DNA of 64,000 nt from Penicillus capitatus (lineage: Eukaryota; Chlorophyta): the NCBI GenBank assembly GCA_965649825.1, contig OZ287696.1, positions 124,001 through 188,000 of the forward strand, in the 5' to 3' direction. The position numbers and the translations under genes are program-made. Under the pieces are notes generated by a model that did no database searches, was not told the DNA's origin, and was given only the letters and a program-made list of their open reading frames with translations. Of this stretch, positions 11,630-23,739 are shown one piece after another. The first letter of the stretch is position 1. Every line of letters begins with the position of its first letter.

Positions 11630-14600
11630 ATGGCAAACCCGTTGCCAAGTGATGACGCGGAATCCTTCGAGCATCAGATTTCGCGCGTTCTGCAAACCTT
11701 CACCGCACAAAACAACGCCAGTGCGTCCAAAATCGCAATCGCGTCATTATACATTTCAGCGAATTCCGTCCGGTAGATCCGGACAAACCGTGGGGATTTT
11801 TGCCGCCTTTTGCCAACGCCGAAAATCGAAAGATCCATGCAGCCATTCTCGTTGGCGATCGCACCTCTCATTTCAAACATAACCTGGTTGTCAGGAACTC
11901 GAAGCGTCCCTCGAGCAACTGGACAGGGATCTCATTGACAATGCCGAGGGAGCGAATGTCTTGAAAAAACACGTCGATACCGTGAAGCAGGACATACAAT
12001 TTGCCAACACTAAAGTGCGGCGTCGCTGTCAAAAGATACATCAATTCCATCCACTCGCCCATGACAGCTCATTGCAAAGAAAAAGGAAGCGGAGACAGAA
12101 GAGCATTTGAGAAAATTGGCTGAACGCGAAACGGTAAACATGGCTGAAGGGAGAAAGTATCAGGGCGTTGTGTCAAGCAGGGTCGCTTAGAGAATGAAAG
12201 GAGTAAGCTGAAAGTGGAACGGTCGCAACTGCAGCAGACGTTGCATCAGCTGCAACTGTCGCTGTTTAAGTCCAACGAGCAGCTCGATGCCTTCAAGCTC
12301 GAGATGAACTTCAACGCCGAGGAACTGGAGAAATGGATCGCACAGCGGGAGAAGCTGGAGGACGACAAGAGGGTTCTGGAAAAGTACAAACGACAAGATG
12401 AAGCGCACGTCAAAGAGCTCAACTTACAGATCGAAGCACTGAACAAACAAACACTTCAGGCGAGCGCACATATATACTACTCAGATGTAGAGGTATAGTG
12501 GAGTGAGTATAGATCAAGAATGAACTGCAACATGAGATCACCGAAACCCAGGCAGTCCAGATGGAACTCGACAAGACGGCCGATGACTTTAGGTGCTCTT
12601 TTCTAAAGGCGTCATATTGAATTTGACGAAGTGAGACAAACAGAGAGGCGCATCATGAGCGACTGGAGCTGATGCGACGATGGGATGAGACGGTGGAAGT
12701 TCTCAAAAAGAGGGACGAGAACATCGATCAGACGAATCAGAAACTGCATGAAAAGTTGGAGCTGGTGAAGAACAAGGAAGCGGAGATAAAGACGTTGGCA
12801 GCTGATCTCGAGTCAACAGCGCAACAGAATACGAAACTGGATGCAGATCTGCAATCCAAAACCCGCGAACTGGCATTCCACCCCTCGCAACAAACACGAT
12901 ATTCGAGTGGTTGATCTCAGGGACTGCTAAGAGAATCTCTACATAAAGAAGAAAAGAGAATGCAGGAAACGCGAGATGAGCTAGATCTTGCACAACATAC
13001 AGAAAAGAAGGCCAACAAAGATCTGTTACAGAAGCAGAAAGAGAATGAAGCCTGCAACGAACAGCTTCATCGTCTGAAGTGCGTTTTGTGATCTTCATGC
13101 AGAAATGCAGCGCCTTTTATTGACAGAACCTCCGTTTCTGCATCTCTGGAGAAGTTTCAGCAGACGAAGTCTCAGGTGGAACAGGAGAGAGGCCGGTTGG
13201 AGAAAATGGAGCTAAGAGATGACGCTTTGCGCCATCGACTCGAAACAGAGCAGCAACAGCTGCAGGATGCGGAGACAGATATTCGGCATCTCAAGCAGGA
13301 ACAGTACAAGAAAGGCCAAATGCTCTTCGAAGAGAAACGCAGAGAAGCTGACTGCATTTCTGGCATTTCCGGCATTGCCGCCCAAGACAGAAACTTGAGA
13401 TGTAAGGTTATGACTTTGGAAGAACAGGTCTATCTCTTTTCTCTTCGTGATCTGGAATTGATGTGACGTCTGCGCAGTTGGTGAAACAAGAAGAGGTTCT
13501 GTACAACATCAACTTCAAGATTGTGATGATGGAGCGCAAAATTGACCGCGCCAAAGGCGTTCGGTCGCATACAGAGACAGAAGAACTGAACCGTTCCATC
13601 GAGAAACTCACCAAAGAGCTGGATCGCGTCAATAGCGAACATGCCATGCTGATAACACAATTCAAAAAAGCCGAGCATCATCTCACACGTGCCGGACGGC
13701 AAAACACACATCTCCTCAAACAGCAAGGTATTTGTTACCCTTCCTACCAAACGTATCAATCAAGACGCGTGATCCGATAGAGAAACTGGAAGAGAGCGTG
13801 AGTGAAATGCAGTTGGAGACAGAGATGCTGCAACGAAGCATTGATCAGCGACGGGAGGAGAGAGAAGAGCTCATGGTGGAACAGGATGTCCTACAGCTGG
13901 AGATTCAGCGTCTCAGACAGCTCTTGAGCGACAAATCTTCAGAAGTGGCCATCCTCGAGCGCAAGAAAGGAATGCTGTGGTGCAGTATCAAAGAAAAGAA
14001 GCGAGAACTCCTGACTCAGCAGGACTGCCTTAAATACGAGCTCAAGAACATCAAAGACGACGTCCATCGCGTTAAGCACGATCTCAATGATCGTCAACAG
14101 AGAGCGGAGAAGCTGAGGATGAAGTATGAGACGATGACATCGAAGAAGGAGTCCGTCTACGACGAGGAGCCAAAATCGCAAGCGTATGAACTCATTCGCG
14201 CTGCCCAAGAGAAAGAGGAGTTGAGAAAGGAAGGCGAACGACTTCAAGGGGAGATTCAACGAGCGGAGCAAGAGGTTTGTCAGCAACTGGCGCCGCATCG
14301 TCATCTCTGCTTGTTACTGTGCAGGTTTCGGGACTGGAAGATGCTCTGGAAGGCCTCGTTGCCTGCAATCATGACTATAGGGACAGTCTGCGTCGTGGAA
14401 GCGGTTCGATGCAGGTAGCTTTGCATGAAGAGCTGAGGGAAGAGATGGATCGTGTGTACGACGATCTGTCTTTTAAACGCTCGGAAGAAACGACCATTCT
14501 CGAAGAGAACCGAACGGCGCACTTGACTCAGAAAGATCTCGAGCAGAAGATCTCGGATCTCACAGCATCTGTCGACATCTGTCTGCAGCAATTGGTAAAG

Positions 14601-15033
14601 ACGACTCTGACAGTGACGTTTCTGTTGAGATGCTGACGGTATTCAGTTGGAAGCGGATCGTCAACTGAAGGAACAGCGGGAGAAAGAAACCAGAGCCAAG
14701 AATCGAGCAAAGCGTCTCCATGCAGAGCTCTTGAACGACAACGAGGCCCGAGCAGAGATGGTGCATCTCTTGGCGGTGCAGGACGTTAATCGAAACGTCC
14801 TGTTGGATATCAAGACGGCCAGTCTCGCACAGGAGGGCTCGGCTTCGTCAGAGATCGTTCGAGATTTGGAAGCTGCGGGAATTTCCATGCCAAATGCGCA
14901 ATCGAATCGTAGTACGCCGCGCAGCACGCCACGCAGCACACGACCCAATTCGACACAAAGCTGTCGCAGTCGTCCGGCAACGAGCTCGTCAGCACAGAGC
15001 GTCTCCATCAAGAACATGCAATTGAATATCTGA
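11630..15033 (+). CDS. CCDC39: CCDC39 (96-nm axonemal ruler subunit)
   Basis: A long coiled-coil protein matching CCDC39/FAP59 over its whole length. With CCDC40 that protein forms the molecular ruler setting the 96-nm repeat of motile cilia and anchoring inner dynein arms and nexin-DRC. Diagnostic stretches in order are PWGFLPPFANAENRK near the N-terminus, FREAHHERLELMRRWDETVE, RSIEKLTKELDRVNSEH, SQAYELIRAAQEKEELRKEG and a Ser/Thr/Arg-rich tail with STPRSTPRSTRPNS. About eleven short introns; two start with GC (12460-12512 and 12873-12920). The start is uncertain: an ATG at 11630 (MANPLPSDDAESFEHQISRV) is close by, but its frame must be joined to the NAENRK exon by an intron I could not place. 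The gene ends at TGA, 15033, convergent with the transporter. Confidence 0.88.
12460..12512 (+). other. GC-AG intron in CCDC39
   Basis: The coding frame runs KQTLQ then IKNELQHEI only if the segment GCGAGC...GTATAG is removed. No GT donor gives the same join. Confidence 0.65.
12873..12920 (+). other. GC-AG intron in CCDC39
   Basis: Joining KTREL to the next coiled-coil exon (GLLRESLHKEEKRMQE) requires removal of GCATTC...TCTCAG. There is no alternative GT donor nearby in phase. Confidence 0.55.
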
Positions 15034-15408
15034 TCTCATAGACAACTATCTTCACTCCACAACGCGAGTCATTTGTGCACGTCTTTTTTCCAATGGTACG
15101 ACATCGATATCTAAAAAGCTGTCGTGGGAAGAAGGAGGAGCATCGAACAGCATTAACTAATGTTTGAGACATTTGCAAGATTTGTGTCTTTTGTTTGGTG
15201 TGTTAGTGGTGAGTCCTTAACAGTGACGTATTGTTTTGAGTGAATCGACGCTCGCGCAGCGACATGGAGTATGACATGATACACGAGATGCCACTACACC
15301 GATGTCGCATTGTCTTGGAGCGTCTGGTTCAAGATACGTATTGTGTGACGTCAGTACTCATGGCATCCATCCCCTCGTTGAGCGCAGCTCCGACTCTCAA
15401 ACTGTCAA

Positions 15409-17435
15409 TCAGCTCCATTCCTGAGGATTCGAATTTGCGAAAAGCGTATAGACGACCAACCCAATGAGCTGGGCGGCAACAATTGGGTAGAAGAGTGATG
15501 TTGCCCAGTTTCCGGTACGATCAAAGAGAAATCCAGCACTCCATACGCCAAGAATACCAGGAAGCGCACCGGCGGTGTTGCTAAGGCCGAGGAGTGCCGA
15601 GGCGAAACGGGGTGAGATGTCCTGGTGATTGCAGTAGAGACCCGCACGCGCCCATGCGCTCAGACCGAATGCCGCTGTCAGCAAGGCCACAATCAACATC
15701 ACATTTCCAGGAGCTAAAAACACAAACGGTGAACAGTGACGCTAGAATGCGTTTGTTTCTACCAGTGGAGGACATGGCTTGTGTGAACCATGCGCAGGCA
15801 GCCATGCAGAGCGCTGGACCAAGGAAAGAGATTCCCTGACAGATCTTACGCACAGACGAGAGAGACATTCCTTTTTCGACCAAAGAATCCGCCGCTGGAC
15901 CAACCTAAGTGTGAGAATGAGTGAGTGAGAAGATGTGTGGTTGTGGTGCAACGACCAGAGGTGTCATCAAAGTCATCGCTAAATAGGGAATCACTGTCAA
16001 AATACTGGAACTCTGAACGTTGAGATGGAGCGCAAGTTCAAAAAATGAAGGCAGCCAAGCCAAAAGGGTATAATAACCCCAATTGAAGCAAAAGTGCGCA
16101 ATAATAATAGCCCAAACGGCCGAAGACTTAACAATCAAACTCCAAGGGACCTGGATAAAAACGCTCAATAAAAGAGGAATCAGAGAGATGACCACTTGTC
16201 GTTTGGATTGTCTATCTTCGTAGAACTTCTGCTTCTGTCTTATTGATTTGCTTCTCCAGCTCGCGGCATCTCTGAGATCTGGTTTCAGAAACGGCCAAAA
16301 GCAGCACCATGCAAATCCAAGAATGGCAAATAGATGAAAAACCGAAGGCCAGCCATACAGTCGAATCAATGGCCCGCACATAAGAAGGCCTACAGTACTC
16401 CCTAGATATCACACATCACCGTCACATCAGGCACTGTCGTAGAAGGCAGGTGCAACCCAGATCCAATCCTCCGAAGACGGCGGACACGGCCCTTGAACGC
16501 TCTGATGTCGGAACCTGTTTTGACAAGACACATGTGGCAGCAGAAGGCGCCAGTCCTTCTGCTAAACCCACCTGCCCATCCAACACGCTTGATCTCACTT
16601 TTTGAACTGTGAGATGTACCAAGACACGGGAAGCGCATAGCGTGAGGAAGCCGATGTGTGCCGCAGACGGTGCCAGAAATGTCCCCAAGGACCACAGTGC
16701 CACCCCCACTAACAGAACTTTCTCGCCGCCCACTCTACACAACATCACACTTTTCACACTTTTCTAGCGCGTGCATATTTACTTCGTTGAGATCCATCCG
16801 GCCGGGATCTGTGTCAAGGTATACCCCCAAAAAAATGCTGACTGAACAATCCCACGACTCGTCGCGCTCCATCCAAGATCCTTTGCCATAGGAATGACAG
16901 CCACAGACATGTTCACCTGTCACATTCGTCACTCTTTCGCACTCTTTTTATCGTATCATCATCTCACCTTGTCCATGTTACAGATCACAAATGCTAAGCC
17001 CATTGCCAAAGTCAACATCCAGCGATGACTCAATACAGCATCTGGCTTCGATTCTATGAACCCAATGGGCAAAGCATCGAGATCTCCTTGCCCGGCAAAC
17101 TCCCGAGGCTGGTGGTGATCCTTCGGGACATCCGGTGGTGTATCTGATGATAAAAAACTACTGGGTGCGGTGAACGAGGTCGTATCTTGTGCCGGGAGGG
17201 GCACCGCTCCATGTGGATCCTTAAAAGAGGAAAAAGGGACAGCTCTTCTATATCGTGCCTCTCGAACGGTCCGCGCAAAACGCGAGGCGTTGCTGGACGG
17301 ACTGTTGAGAGACACAACAATACCGCAGACGCGAGAGAGAGGCCCAGTGCGCGGCTGTTGTGCCTTTCCACTGGCACGGCGTCCAGACAAGCGCATCCCA
17401 AATCTACACAATGGCTCATTTGCACTGTCATTCAT
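15409..17435 (-). CDS. PHT4/ANTR-type anion transporter
   Basis: Major-facilitator protein of the SLC17-like plant PHT4 (ANTR) family, which move phosphate or organic anions, including ascorbate, mostly across plastid or thylakoid membranes. Seven exons; the order of motifs matches the family: CNMDKVNMSVAVIPMAK, then QSAFFWGYTLTQIPAGW, VGGEKVLLVGVALWSLGT, GLAEGLAPSA, YGWPSVFHLF, HFCFNWGYYTLLAWLPSFF, VRKICQGISFLGPAL and NHQDISPRFASALLGLSNT. About twelve membrane segments are expected. Before the first one lies an N-terminal extension of about 130 residues rich in Ser, Arg and Pro, consistent with organelle targeting. All introns are short GT-AG; one contains TGATGTGACGGTGATGTG. The start at 17435 is the first ATG of the open frame. 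Substrate cannot be read from sequence; ascorbate supply for the xanthophyll cycle (the PHT4;4 role) would fit with zeaxanthin epoxidase in the window. Confidence 0.85.
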
Positions 17436-17724
17436 ACGAGATGCTCAGCGCAACGACCACGCTCAGCCTGTCGCTCCTCGTCCAGCGTCCATGCCATGTA
17501 AAGCCAATTTGTCTCTGCCTTTTCGATCGACTTCGACAGGTGGCATCGCTAACGGGCGGTAGAGGAGCGGGCGCGAAGCTGCGTTGCTCGTCGAAGGAGA
17601 ATTTTGTGGAGAGGATCCAAGAGAGGTCTGTCATACACGTCTATGAAACACATTTACGAAAGAGCAGTTGTTTGACCATAGGTTGCAGAGAGAGCTGCTC
17701 AGTCATGTGGACATCGAACCAAAA

Positions 17725-17898
17725 ATGAAATCTTCGTCATCCTCATCATCTCCTCAACAAGAGCAGATCCGAAGAGCTGAGCGTTTTGTTCTGGATGGAT
17801 GGTCTTCGACGTCCTTTCATGCCACTGGTGTTCTCGTGGCGTTTCTGCTGGCCGTTATGATGATTCTGAACAGTCCGGTGTCAATCTCACACATGTGA
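17725..17898 (+). CDS. Tiny tail-anchored membrane protein
   Basis: A 57-residue frame starting MKSSSSSSSPQQEQIRRAER, with one hydrophobic segment near the C-terminus (GVLVAFLLAVMMIL) and a short tail, so a C-tail-anchored protein is likely. A diverged copy at 40.57-40.75 kb aligns over its whole length but has lost the ATG and gained a TAG, so this copy is the likely functional one. It is divergent from the transporter (290 bp between starts). I do not recognise the family. Confidence 0.5.
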   Translation: MKSSSSSSSPQQEQIRRAERFVLDGWSSTSFHATGVLVAFLLAVMMILNSPVSISHM

Positions 17899-17939
17899 GA
17901 GGGCTGAATTCTTGCAGCATTTCTTTACAAAAGAGAAGA

Positions 17940-18720
17940 AAACGATGTGCGTCATGCACATCTTTGTATCGTTAAGAATCGTCGTTATGAAGAATGATTT
18001 GCGCATCTTGTTTTCAGTCGTGCTTCGGGACGATGTACTGGTCGATCGCCATGTTCGTTCGTTCTTTCAGTAAATCGATCAGTTCGAACGGGTGAAGGTG
18101 CTCTTCTTCAAAAACTTTGTATCTTCTTCGCCATCCATGCACAATAGCAGCACAGATATGTAGGTCTCCAACATTTCGAGTGATGCAAACGTTATCTCTG
18201 ATAAAAGTGAGAACATAAGATTCCGCAGATGCTGACAGAGTTCTGGATTCGAACGCAGTGGACCTTCTTCCTCTTTACAGCAGCATTCGCAATGCCAGTC
18301 ACATCATGAACAGCATTCACTTGTTTGATGGGAGGATGAGACTTCACGACAAGTGGCCTCCAAGTTCGATAGCTTGACATCGACCATGACCACAGTTGAT
18401 CTTTCTGGATCAACCGGCCACTGCGAACCCTGTCTCTTCACCGCCTTCCATTCCTCCGGCCAGAGCCGTTCTTCCTGCAAACTTAGATGTCCAATATCCA
18501 CCATCGAAGAAAGCAACGACGTGAACAAGTACAACTGCCGTATTTCTCTCGAAGATGATTAAAGCCTCTCGGAGCAGCCAATGAGTATGACGTTCAGCTC
18601 TCAGGTGCCGTGCGCACAAAGGAATGAGACAATACTTTTGTCTGTCAACGCAAGTGCCAGTGCACGATCCAATTGCATGAAACCGTGTACAATGGTTCAG
18701 AAATAACCCACACGATCGAA
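17940..18720 (-). pseudogene. Nup107 C-terminal fragments
   Basis: Minus-strand exonic pieces match the intact Nup107-like gene: AERHTHWLLREALIIFE, EEWKAVKRQGSQWP and VDVKLSNLEATCREVSS. Further downstream, 18000-18140 matches the end of the gene near 40.8-40.96 kb, with the middle exons deleted. Together with the tail-anchored gene just upstream, this mirrors the 40.6-42.6 kb arrangement, so the whole block was copied. Diverged similarity may continue to about 19130. The right inverted-repeat arm begins inside it. Confidence 0.6.
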
Positions 18721-19579
18721 AGTCCGACTCGTGTGGGAAGAGTTTTTCTGTTCAATAGTGGCAAATATGTCGTCGTCCTTGATGATCGTCCTCGGAGGAG
18801 GTTGAACAAGGCGATCCTTAGTCCTCCTTGTCCGCCGGTGTTGCCAATGGTAATCGTGGTGGTCGATGCTGTGTGGGAACTGTTTATGAAAAACGATGTG
18901 CACAAGCAGGCCGAATCATCGGCGACGAAGTTTGAAGTGTTTGAAGAATGCGATATACAAGAAAGCATTTCCATGTCTGTCATGGAAAATGGAGATCCTG
19001 TCCTTAAGAGGAGAGACCAAGATCTGGGGAGATTTTTCTGGAATACTCATCACTCTGGAGGGTGTAACAGGCCGAGCGTTCTTCTGTTCCTAGATCTCGT
19101 TGAGCAATGTGTCGTTGAACGCCATTTGTTTTGAAAAGCCTGCTGTATAAAACATCTCGAGGGCGTTCATACTGTTAAGCGCACAGAACTCGCCTTGCAC
19201 CGATTCGTTCGTTTATGGATGGCCACCTCACAGAGATGTCAGAACTCGCACTTCAGTTTTTCAGCGTTCGGGAGGCAAGCGTGCAGAAGACGTTCTTGTA
19301 AGCACCGTTGTCATGCTGTTCCGACCGAAGGTCTTCATCTGACGTGCAGCGAACACTAACAGCGGCTGCCGCGGATTCCATTGTCTGTGGAGATAGACAC
19401 GGTTACACGGGCACGTGCCTCTTTCGGACAGCGAGAAGGTTCCGAGCCGCGCGGAACCGCGAACGCGCCGCGTGTCTCGTCATCTTCGACAACCGCGGCC
19501 TCGAATCGCGTTCTCGAGTTCTCGCGTTCTCGCTTACGACGAACTGTTTGCGAAGCGTTGTTGTTTTCTGTTTTTTAAA

Positions 19580-20982
19580 ATGGAAGACGGTCGACCGCAA
19601 ACCGATGAACGCGCGCAAGCAGGACGGGCACTTGCTGCAGCGCCGGACGGACGCGCATCCGCCCAGGAACAGCGCAACGTCGACGACGCCTTGGGCTATC
19701 GATAGAGTCTTCGAAAGTGCGTTCGCCGTTGCCCTTTTCAAAATGCTCGATGCGATTCGTGTCTCTAGGTTCAGAAACGGACTCGACGCGTGGGAGCGAG
19801 CTCCGAAGGAGGCGGAGATAGAACTCGACTTGGACAACGACGCTTTGGCCGAAAAGGCCGATCACCTGAGCAGGAATTACGTTCGCTCGTGCCCTCGAAT
19901 AACCTGTCATGGTTCTGTGCGTACAGGGAGAGGCACCTCGCATCCGGGAAAGAACGGCTGTCGAAGGAGAAGGCGGAGTTCTTCGCGTTGCGCGACGAAC
20001 AAGAGAAGGAGCTGGATGCAGAAGAAGAGGGTATCCGCGCCCTCGGATCCTCGCTGCTGCAGAGGGAACACGGGATCTGGGGAAGGTAAGCTCTCTCAAC
20101 GCCTCGCTGGGAATCTTGACAGCGACGTGTCTGTAGGCGTGCCGTACTCGATGGCCGCGAGGAGGATTTGGTATCTCGCGAGGGGGTTCTTCGACGCACC
20201 GATCCCCTCGAGGTGCAAAGAGCCGAGTTCGACTGGAGGAAAGACTTCCTCCTTGACCGCGAAGAAGACATCGGCACCCGGAGGACAGTACTGGCGGCAA
20301 GGAAGGAAGCCACCGAGGCCGAGACTGCTCGCGTCATCCGTGCGACGGGCGCAGAACAGGAGGAAATCGCACGGAATAATGCAACAGTGGACAGAGAGTG
20401 AGCACTGCTTTTGCATGTTTCGATACTCAGACTGCGTGTTCGCGCAGAAAGGCCGACCTCCATGATACACATCACAGATCATCGGAGAAACTGGAGAGGT
20501 ATTCGGATCTGCTGCTTTTGATGCGCCATCGAGTGTTCGGATCGCTGCCTAGGCGTGCTTCGGAACTACAGGAGCGTGAAAAACGCGTTCAGTCGATCGA
20601 AGACACGGTGCTCAAGAAGCAGGCACGCTGGATGCAGTTCGAGGAGCTGATGGAGTTCGAGATAACGAAGGTGGACGAGGCTGGCAGGCTGTGCGACACT
20701 CCAGAAGATCCGCGTCGCCGTCAGTGCCCAACACCAGACCCCCACGGACGTACCACACAGATTTTGGGCTCTGGGGCGGGACCTTCTGCAGTCGAAAGGA
20801 GAGTCGAAGCTTCCATGGACGTCGATTCCGGCAGACGGTCCAGACGCCGCTCCAGAATCGCAAGGAGAACATCGAAACGGATTGCGGCATCCGTTTCCAA
20901 GAGAAAGATCTCGCCAGAAGCCCTGGAACAGAGTGAAACGGAGCGGACTGACTCGAGACAGGCTAAAAAGGTAACGTCGTGA
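19580..20982 (+). pseudogene. Coiled-coil gene, right-arm copy (nonsense codon)
   Basis: Starts at ATG 19580 (MEDGRPQTDERAQAGRALAA) and has the same exon plan as the left-arm copy. Near the end of exon 1 a TAG replaces the GAG of the other copy (GYR-stop instead of GYRES), so the first exon is closed. Beyond that the frame is healthy: FRNGLDAWERAPKEAEIELD, FDWRKDFLLDREEDIGTRR, KEATEAETARVIRATGAE, ending in a basic tail (RRSRRRSRIARRTSKR) and stopping at 20982. One intron, 20514-20552, starts with GC where the left copy has GT. Use of a downstream start could rescue most of the protein, so pseudogene status is probable rather than certain. Confidence 0.5.
20514..20552 (+). other. GC-AG intron whose duplicate is GT-AG
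   Basis: Intron GCTTTTGATGCG...TGCCTAG. The orthologous intron in the left arm (7326-7288, minus) is GTTTTTGATGTG...GTCTAG. A single T/C difference separates the donors. Since the host copies are damaged, this GC donor may or may not be spliced. Confidence 0.5.
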
Positions 20983-22769
20983 CCTCAACATAATCTCAGA
21001 CTGTTCTCAGTGCGCTTTGTAGATGCGTTCCAATGCCACAGAAGATGCGAATTCCAGTGGACAACAACAGTGGCCAGCAACACTGAGACGCACGAGGAGG
21101 CAGAGGTCCTCGAGGAGGGACGGGCGAGACTTGAAGTGGCCAGGAGAGAAGAAGGGGGATCTGGATTTTCTACACAATCGACAATCTCGGCACCTTTTTG
21201 AACTCTGTGTTTGTTTTGGACTGACTGTTTAGTTCTCTTTCTTCGTTTTTTAGTTCGATGTTTAGTCCAAGTGCGTCTCTTTGACCTATCGCGTTTCTTG
21301 GCCCTTCGAGAAGTTGTCTGCGCTAAATCTGTCATCCGTACGCTCGCACCTTTGGTGTGTGTCCGCATCGAGTGGCGGATGTGGGATGAGGAGATGTCGC
21401 TATCCTCTCCATCCCGATGTCCAAGACCAGATCGTCGACAAGGAAGAACTCGGATCTGCTGAAACAAGAAGACTCTGGGTTCGGATGCATGGATTCTGGA
21501 ATTTGAATGTCCGGCCGAAGTATTCTCTGTTTCTGTTCTGTTAACTCTGGAGTAGAGGAGCTGTTGTGGTGGTGTTTAGCACGCACAGACTGCATTGAAT
21601 AGCAGCCGCAAGTGCAGCGAAAAGTACAAAGTGGATTCGTAGATACCGTTGTCTCTGTGTCAAACAAAAAAGAAGGCAGTCTCTTTGTCACAGTGCCGAG
21701 AGCAATCATCTCTGCCAGGTAGGCAATGTTTTCACTGTCGCCGACCTCCGTGTTAGAATGCGCTGGCTATCTGCCGGACGAACCACCAACAATGTCATGT
21801 TCAAAGGTAAAACTCGCGATACCCAAAGAAAGAGATTACACGAGCAGACAAGCAGATGAAGGAGTCGCGCTCCTCTGGCACGCCCTAGATGTCGTTGAAT
21901 ATTTAAGGGGCGAAGCCGATCGGGCAGCCTCGTTAAGGGCTAAGGCTGTTGGGAGAGTGCAACAGAATCTGTCATTGCGGAAGGGCACCTCCAACGTATC
22001 GCACCTGTCTATCAATCACCCCATCTAGAAAAAGCGAGCGCATGAGTTCGTAGATCTTCCCTCATGGAAAGCGGACTTCAGAAACGCAAAGATTCACGCA
22101 AAGACAAATTCGTGACCGCCCTTTTCGCCGAAGTATTGCGCCAATTCGTTGACACCGGCCGAGCACTAAAGTTAATGATGGGTTCTTCTGCCACAATGAA
22201 ATGGTACTTCTCCAAATCGACAGAAAAAGGCCAGAGAGGTATCTGTAGGTAAGGAGGACTGACCAAATGGCTGCTGATCGAAAAGTTATCATACCCCCCA
22301 GCGACTCTAATATCAAGGGATCGCCGAGTCCCACAGCAAAACTCGCTTCCTTGAAACAATCTATTCGATAACCCGTTCATATCGGCGATCCCTCGGGATC
22401 GGCTCAAATGTCAAGCAATCACACAAAAGAAAAAGGTCTACGTATCTCAGAGAATCACGATGCACTATCCATGCTGCGCAGTTCAGCTAAACAGTTTTGT
22501 TTGAACGCCGACCAGAGTATCCATCTTGATTTACTCCTGAATTTGCGCAGATGCTTCCTGACACAATAGAGATGACGCATGGTGCATAGAACAGCACAGA
22601 ACCTCACGTGTGCTTATGCCTCGCGACGCATTTCCTATCGAACTGACAGGTCGAGCATCGCCCAAAGTGGGGACTGTCCTCTTCAGTGGCACTTTCCACC
22701 AGCTTCTGCCAAGTAGGGACATCTCATTTCCTGCTGATCGTTAGGTGGACTCAGCTTCTTGCAGGTGTC

Positions 22770-23463
22770 GTAGCGATAGCAGGGTGCTCTGTTGACTTTA
22801 CCGCTCGAAGGATCGAGACGGAAGATGCGACATCTTGCGCGACTCCTTGCAGAGCAGAACTGCCGATGTTATCGCCGAGACGAGGATTGATGAGCACCAT
22901 TTGGTTGCCATCCTTCTCGATCTTCTCGACCCAACCCTGAAAACGTCACATCGTCTCACTTATTTGCGTACATGAGACTCGCCATTTCTTTGAGATCCGC
23001 CACAACGGCGCGCTTCACGATGTTCTTTGGAGCTATGCGTAAATGTTAAAAGCAAACGTCGTCGACTTCGGACGCCGGGCCTCGCCGAACTGCGCAAATC
23101 CCTTCGTGTCATCACAGTCCATTACTTCCATGATCCTTCTCACGCTTACAAGTGACATAGGCAATCCCTGAGATCTTCCATGTGGGTCCAAGGACGGCGA
23201 GAAGACGTGTGGGTACTTGGAAAACGCTTTCGCCCATGGACTGCTGTACGCAGACCTTGACAGTGGCGCCATCCTCCGTCAGCGAACGGGCCACTGTCCA
23301 CACCATCTCTAGCAACGTCCCCACTCGATAGACACCCATTTCGGAATTCGTCTCCTGAATCTTCAGACTGTACGTATAGAGACACTGTTACTCCGATCTC
23401 CTTAGGGAGTCGTCTACTGAAAGGATAGTCGCGATGGGCTGTCGGCTGAAGCGGCAAGGACAC
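22770..23463 (-). pseudogene. DUF1995 protein gene, duplicate A (decayed)
   Basis: Minus-strand exons match the DUF1995 family of plastid proteins (which includes LPA3, needed for photosystem II assembly). They read YPFSRRLPKEIG, then MGVYRVGTLLEMVWTVARSL, VCVQQSMGESVFQ joined across a 45-nt GTACCC...TCTCAG intron to GLPMSLVSVRRIMEVMDC, and finally VVADLKEMASL and NQMVLINPRLGDN. A one-base deletion near 23065 relative to duplicate B shifts the frame. Both copies share an in-frame TAA before IAPKNIV, and the last join is out of phase. The family's C-terminal block is not found. These points suggest a pseudogene, although an unrecognised intron could explain part of them. Confidence 0.5.
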
Positions 23464-23739
23464 CGCGTGTATGTGTCTCTAGGAATGGCATGAAACGGCA
23501 TCGATCCCCTCTACACGGTGAAGACACTTAAGAACCATTCAAGGTCCCCTTCCCTCGACTGAAGTAGGGAATCGTTTCTGCCTTCATGACAATGACAGAT
23601 TTGGGATCGAAATGAACAAAGCGAGGATGTATCCGTCGAGGTTGCAGATAGATGATTCGACAGTCCTGTAGCGAGTGCCAATCATAGCTACGATCTCGAG
23701 AAGTTTGGCGTTTGGCAGGCACCGAGTGCTTTCCCCGCT

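Larger units (their letters stand above)
18270..22257 (-). repeat. Right arm of 4-kb inverted repeat
   Basis: Reverse-complement partner of 5579-9605. It carries the second coiled-coil gene copy on the plus strand and Nup107 fragments on the minus strand. The outer end lies near GGTAAGGA at 22250, matching TCCTTACC at 5579. The inner end lies inside the Nup107 fragment near 18270. Confidence 0.85.
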
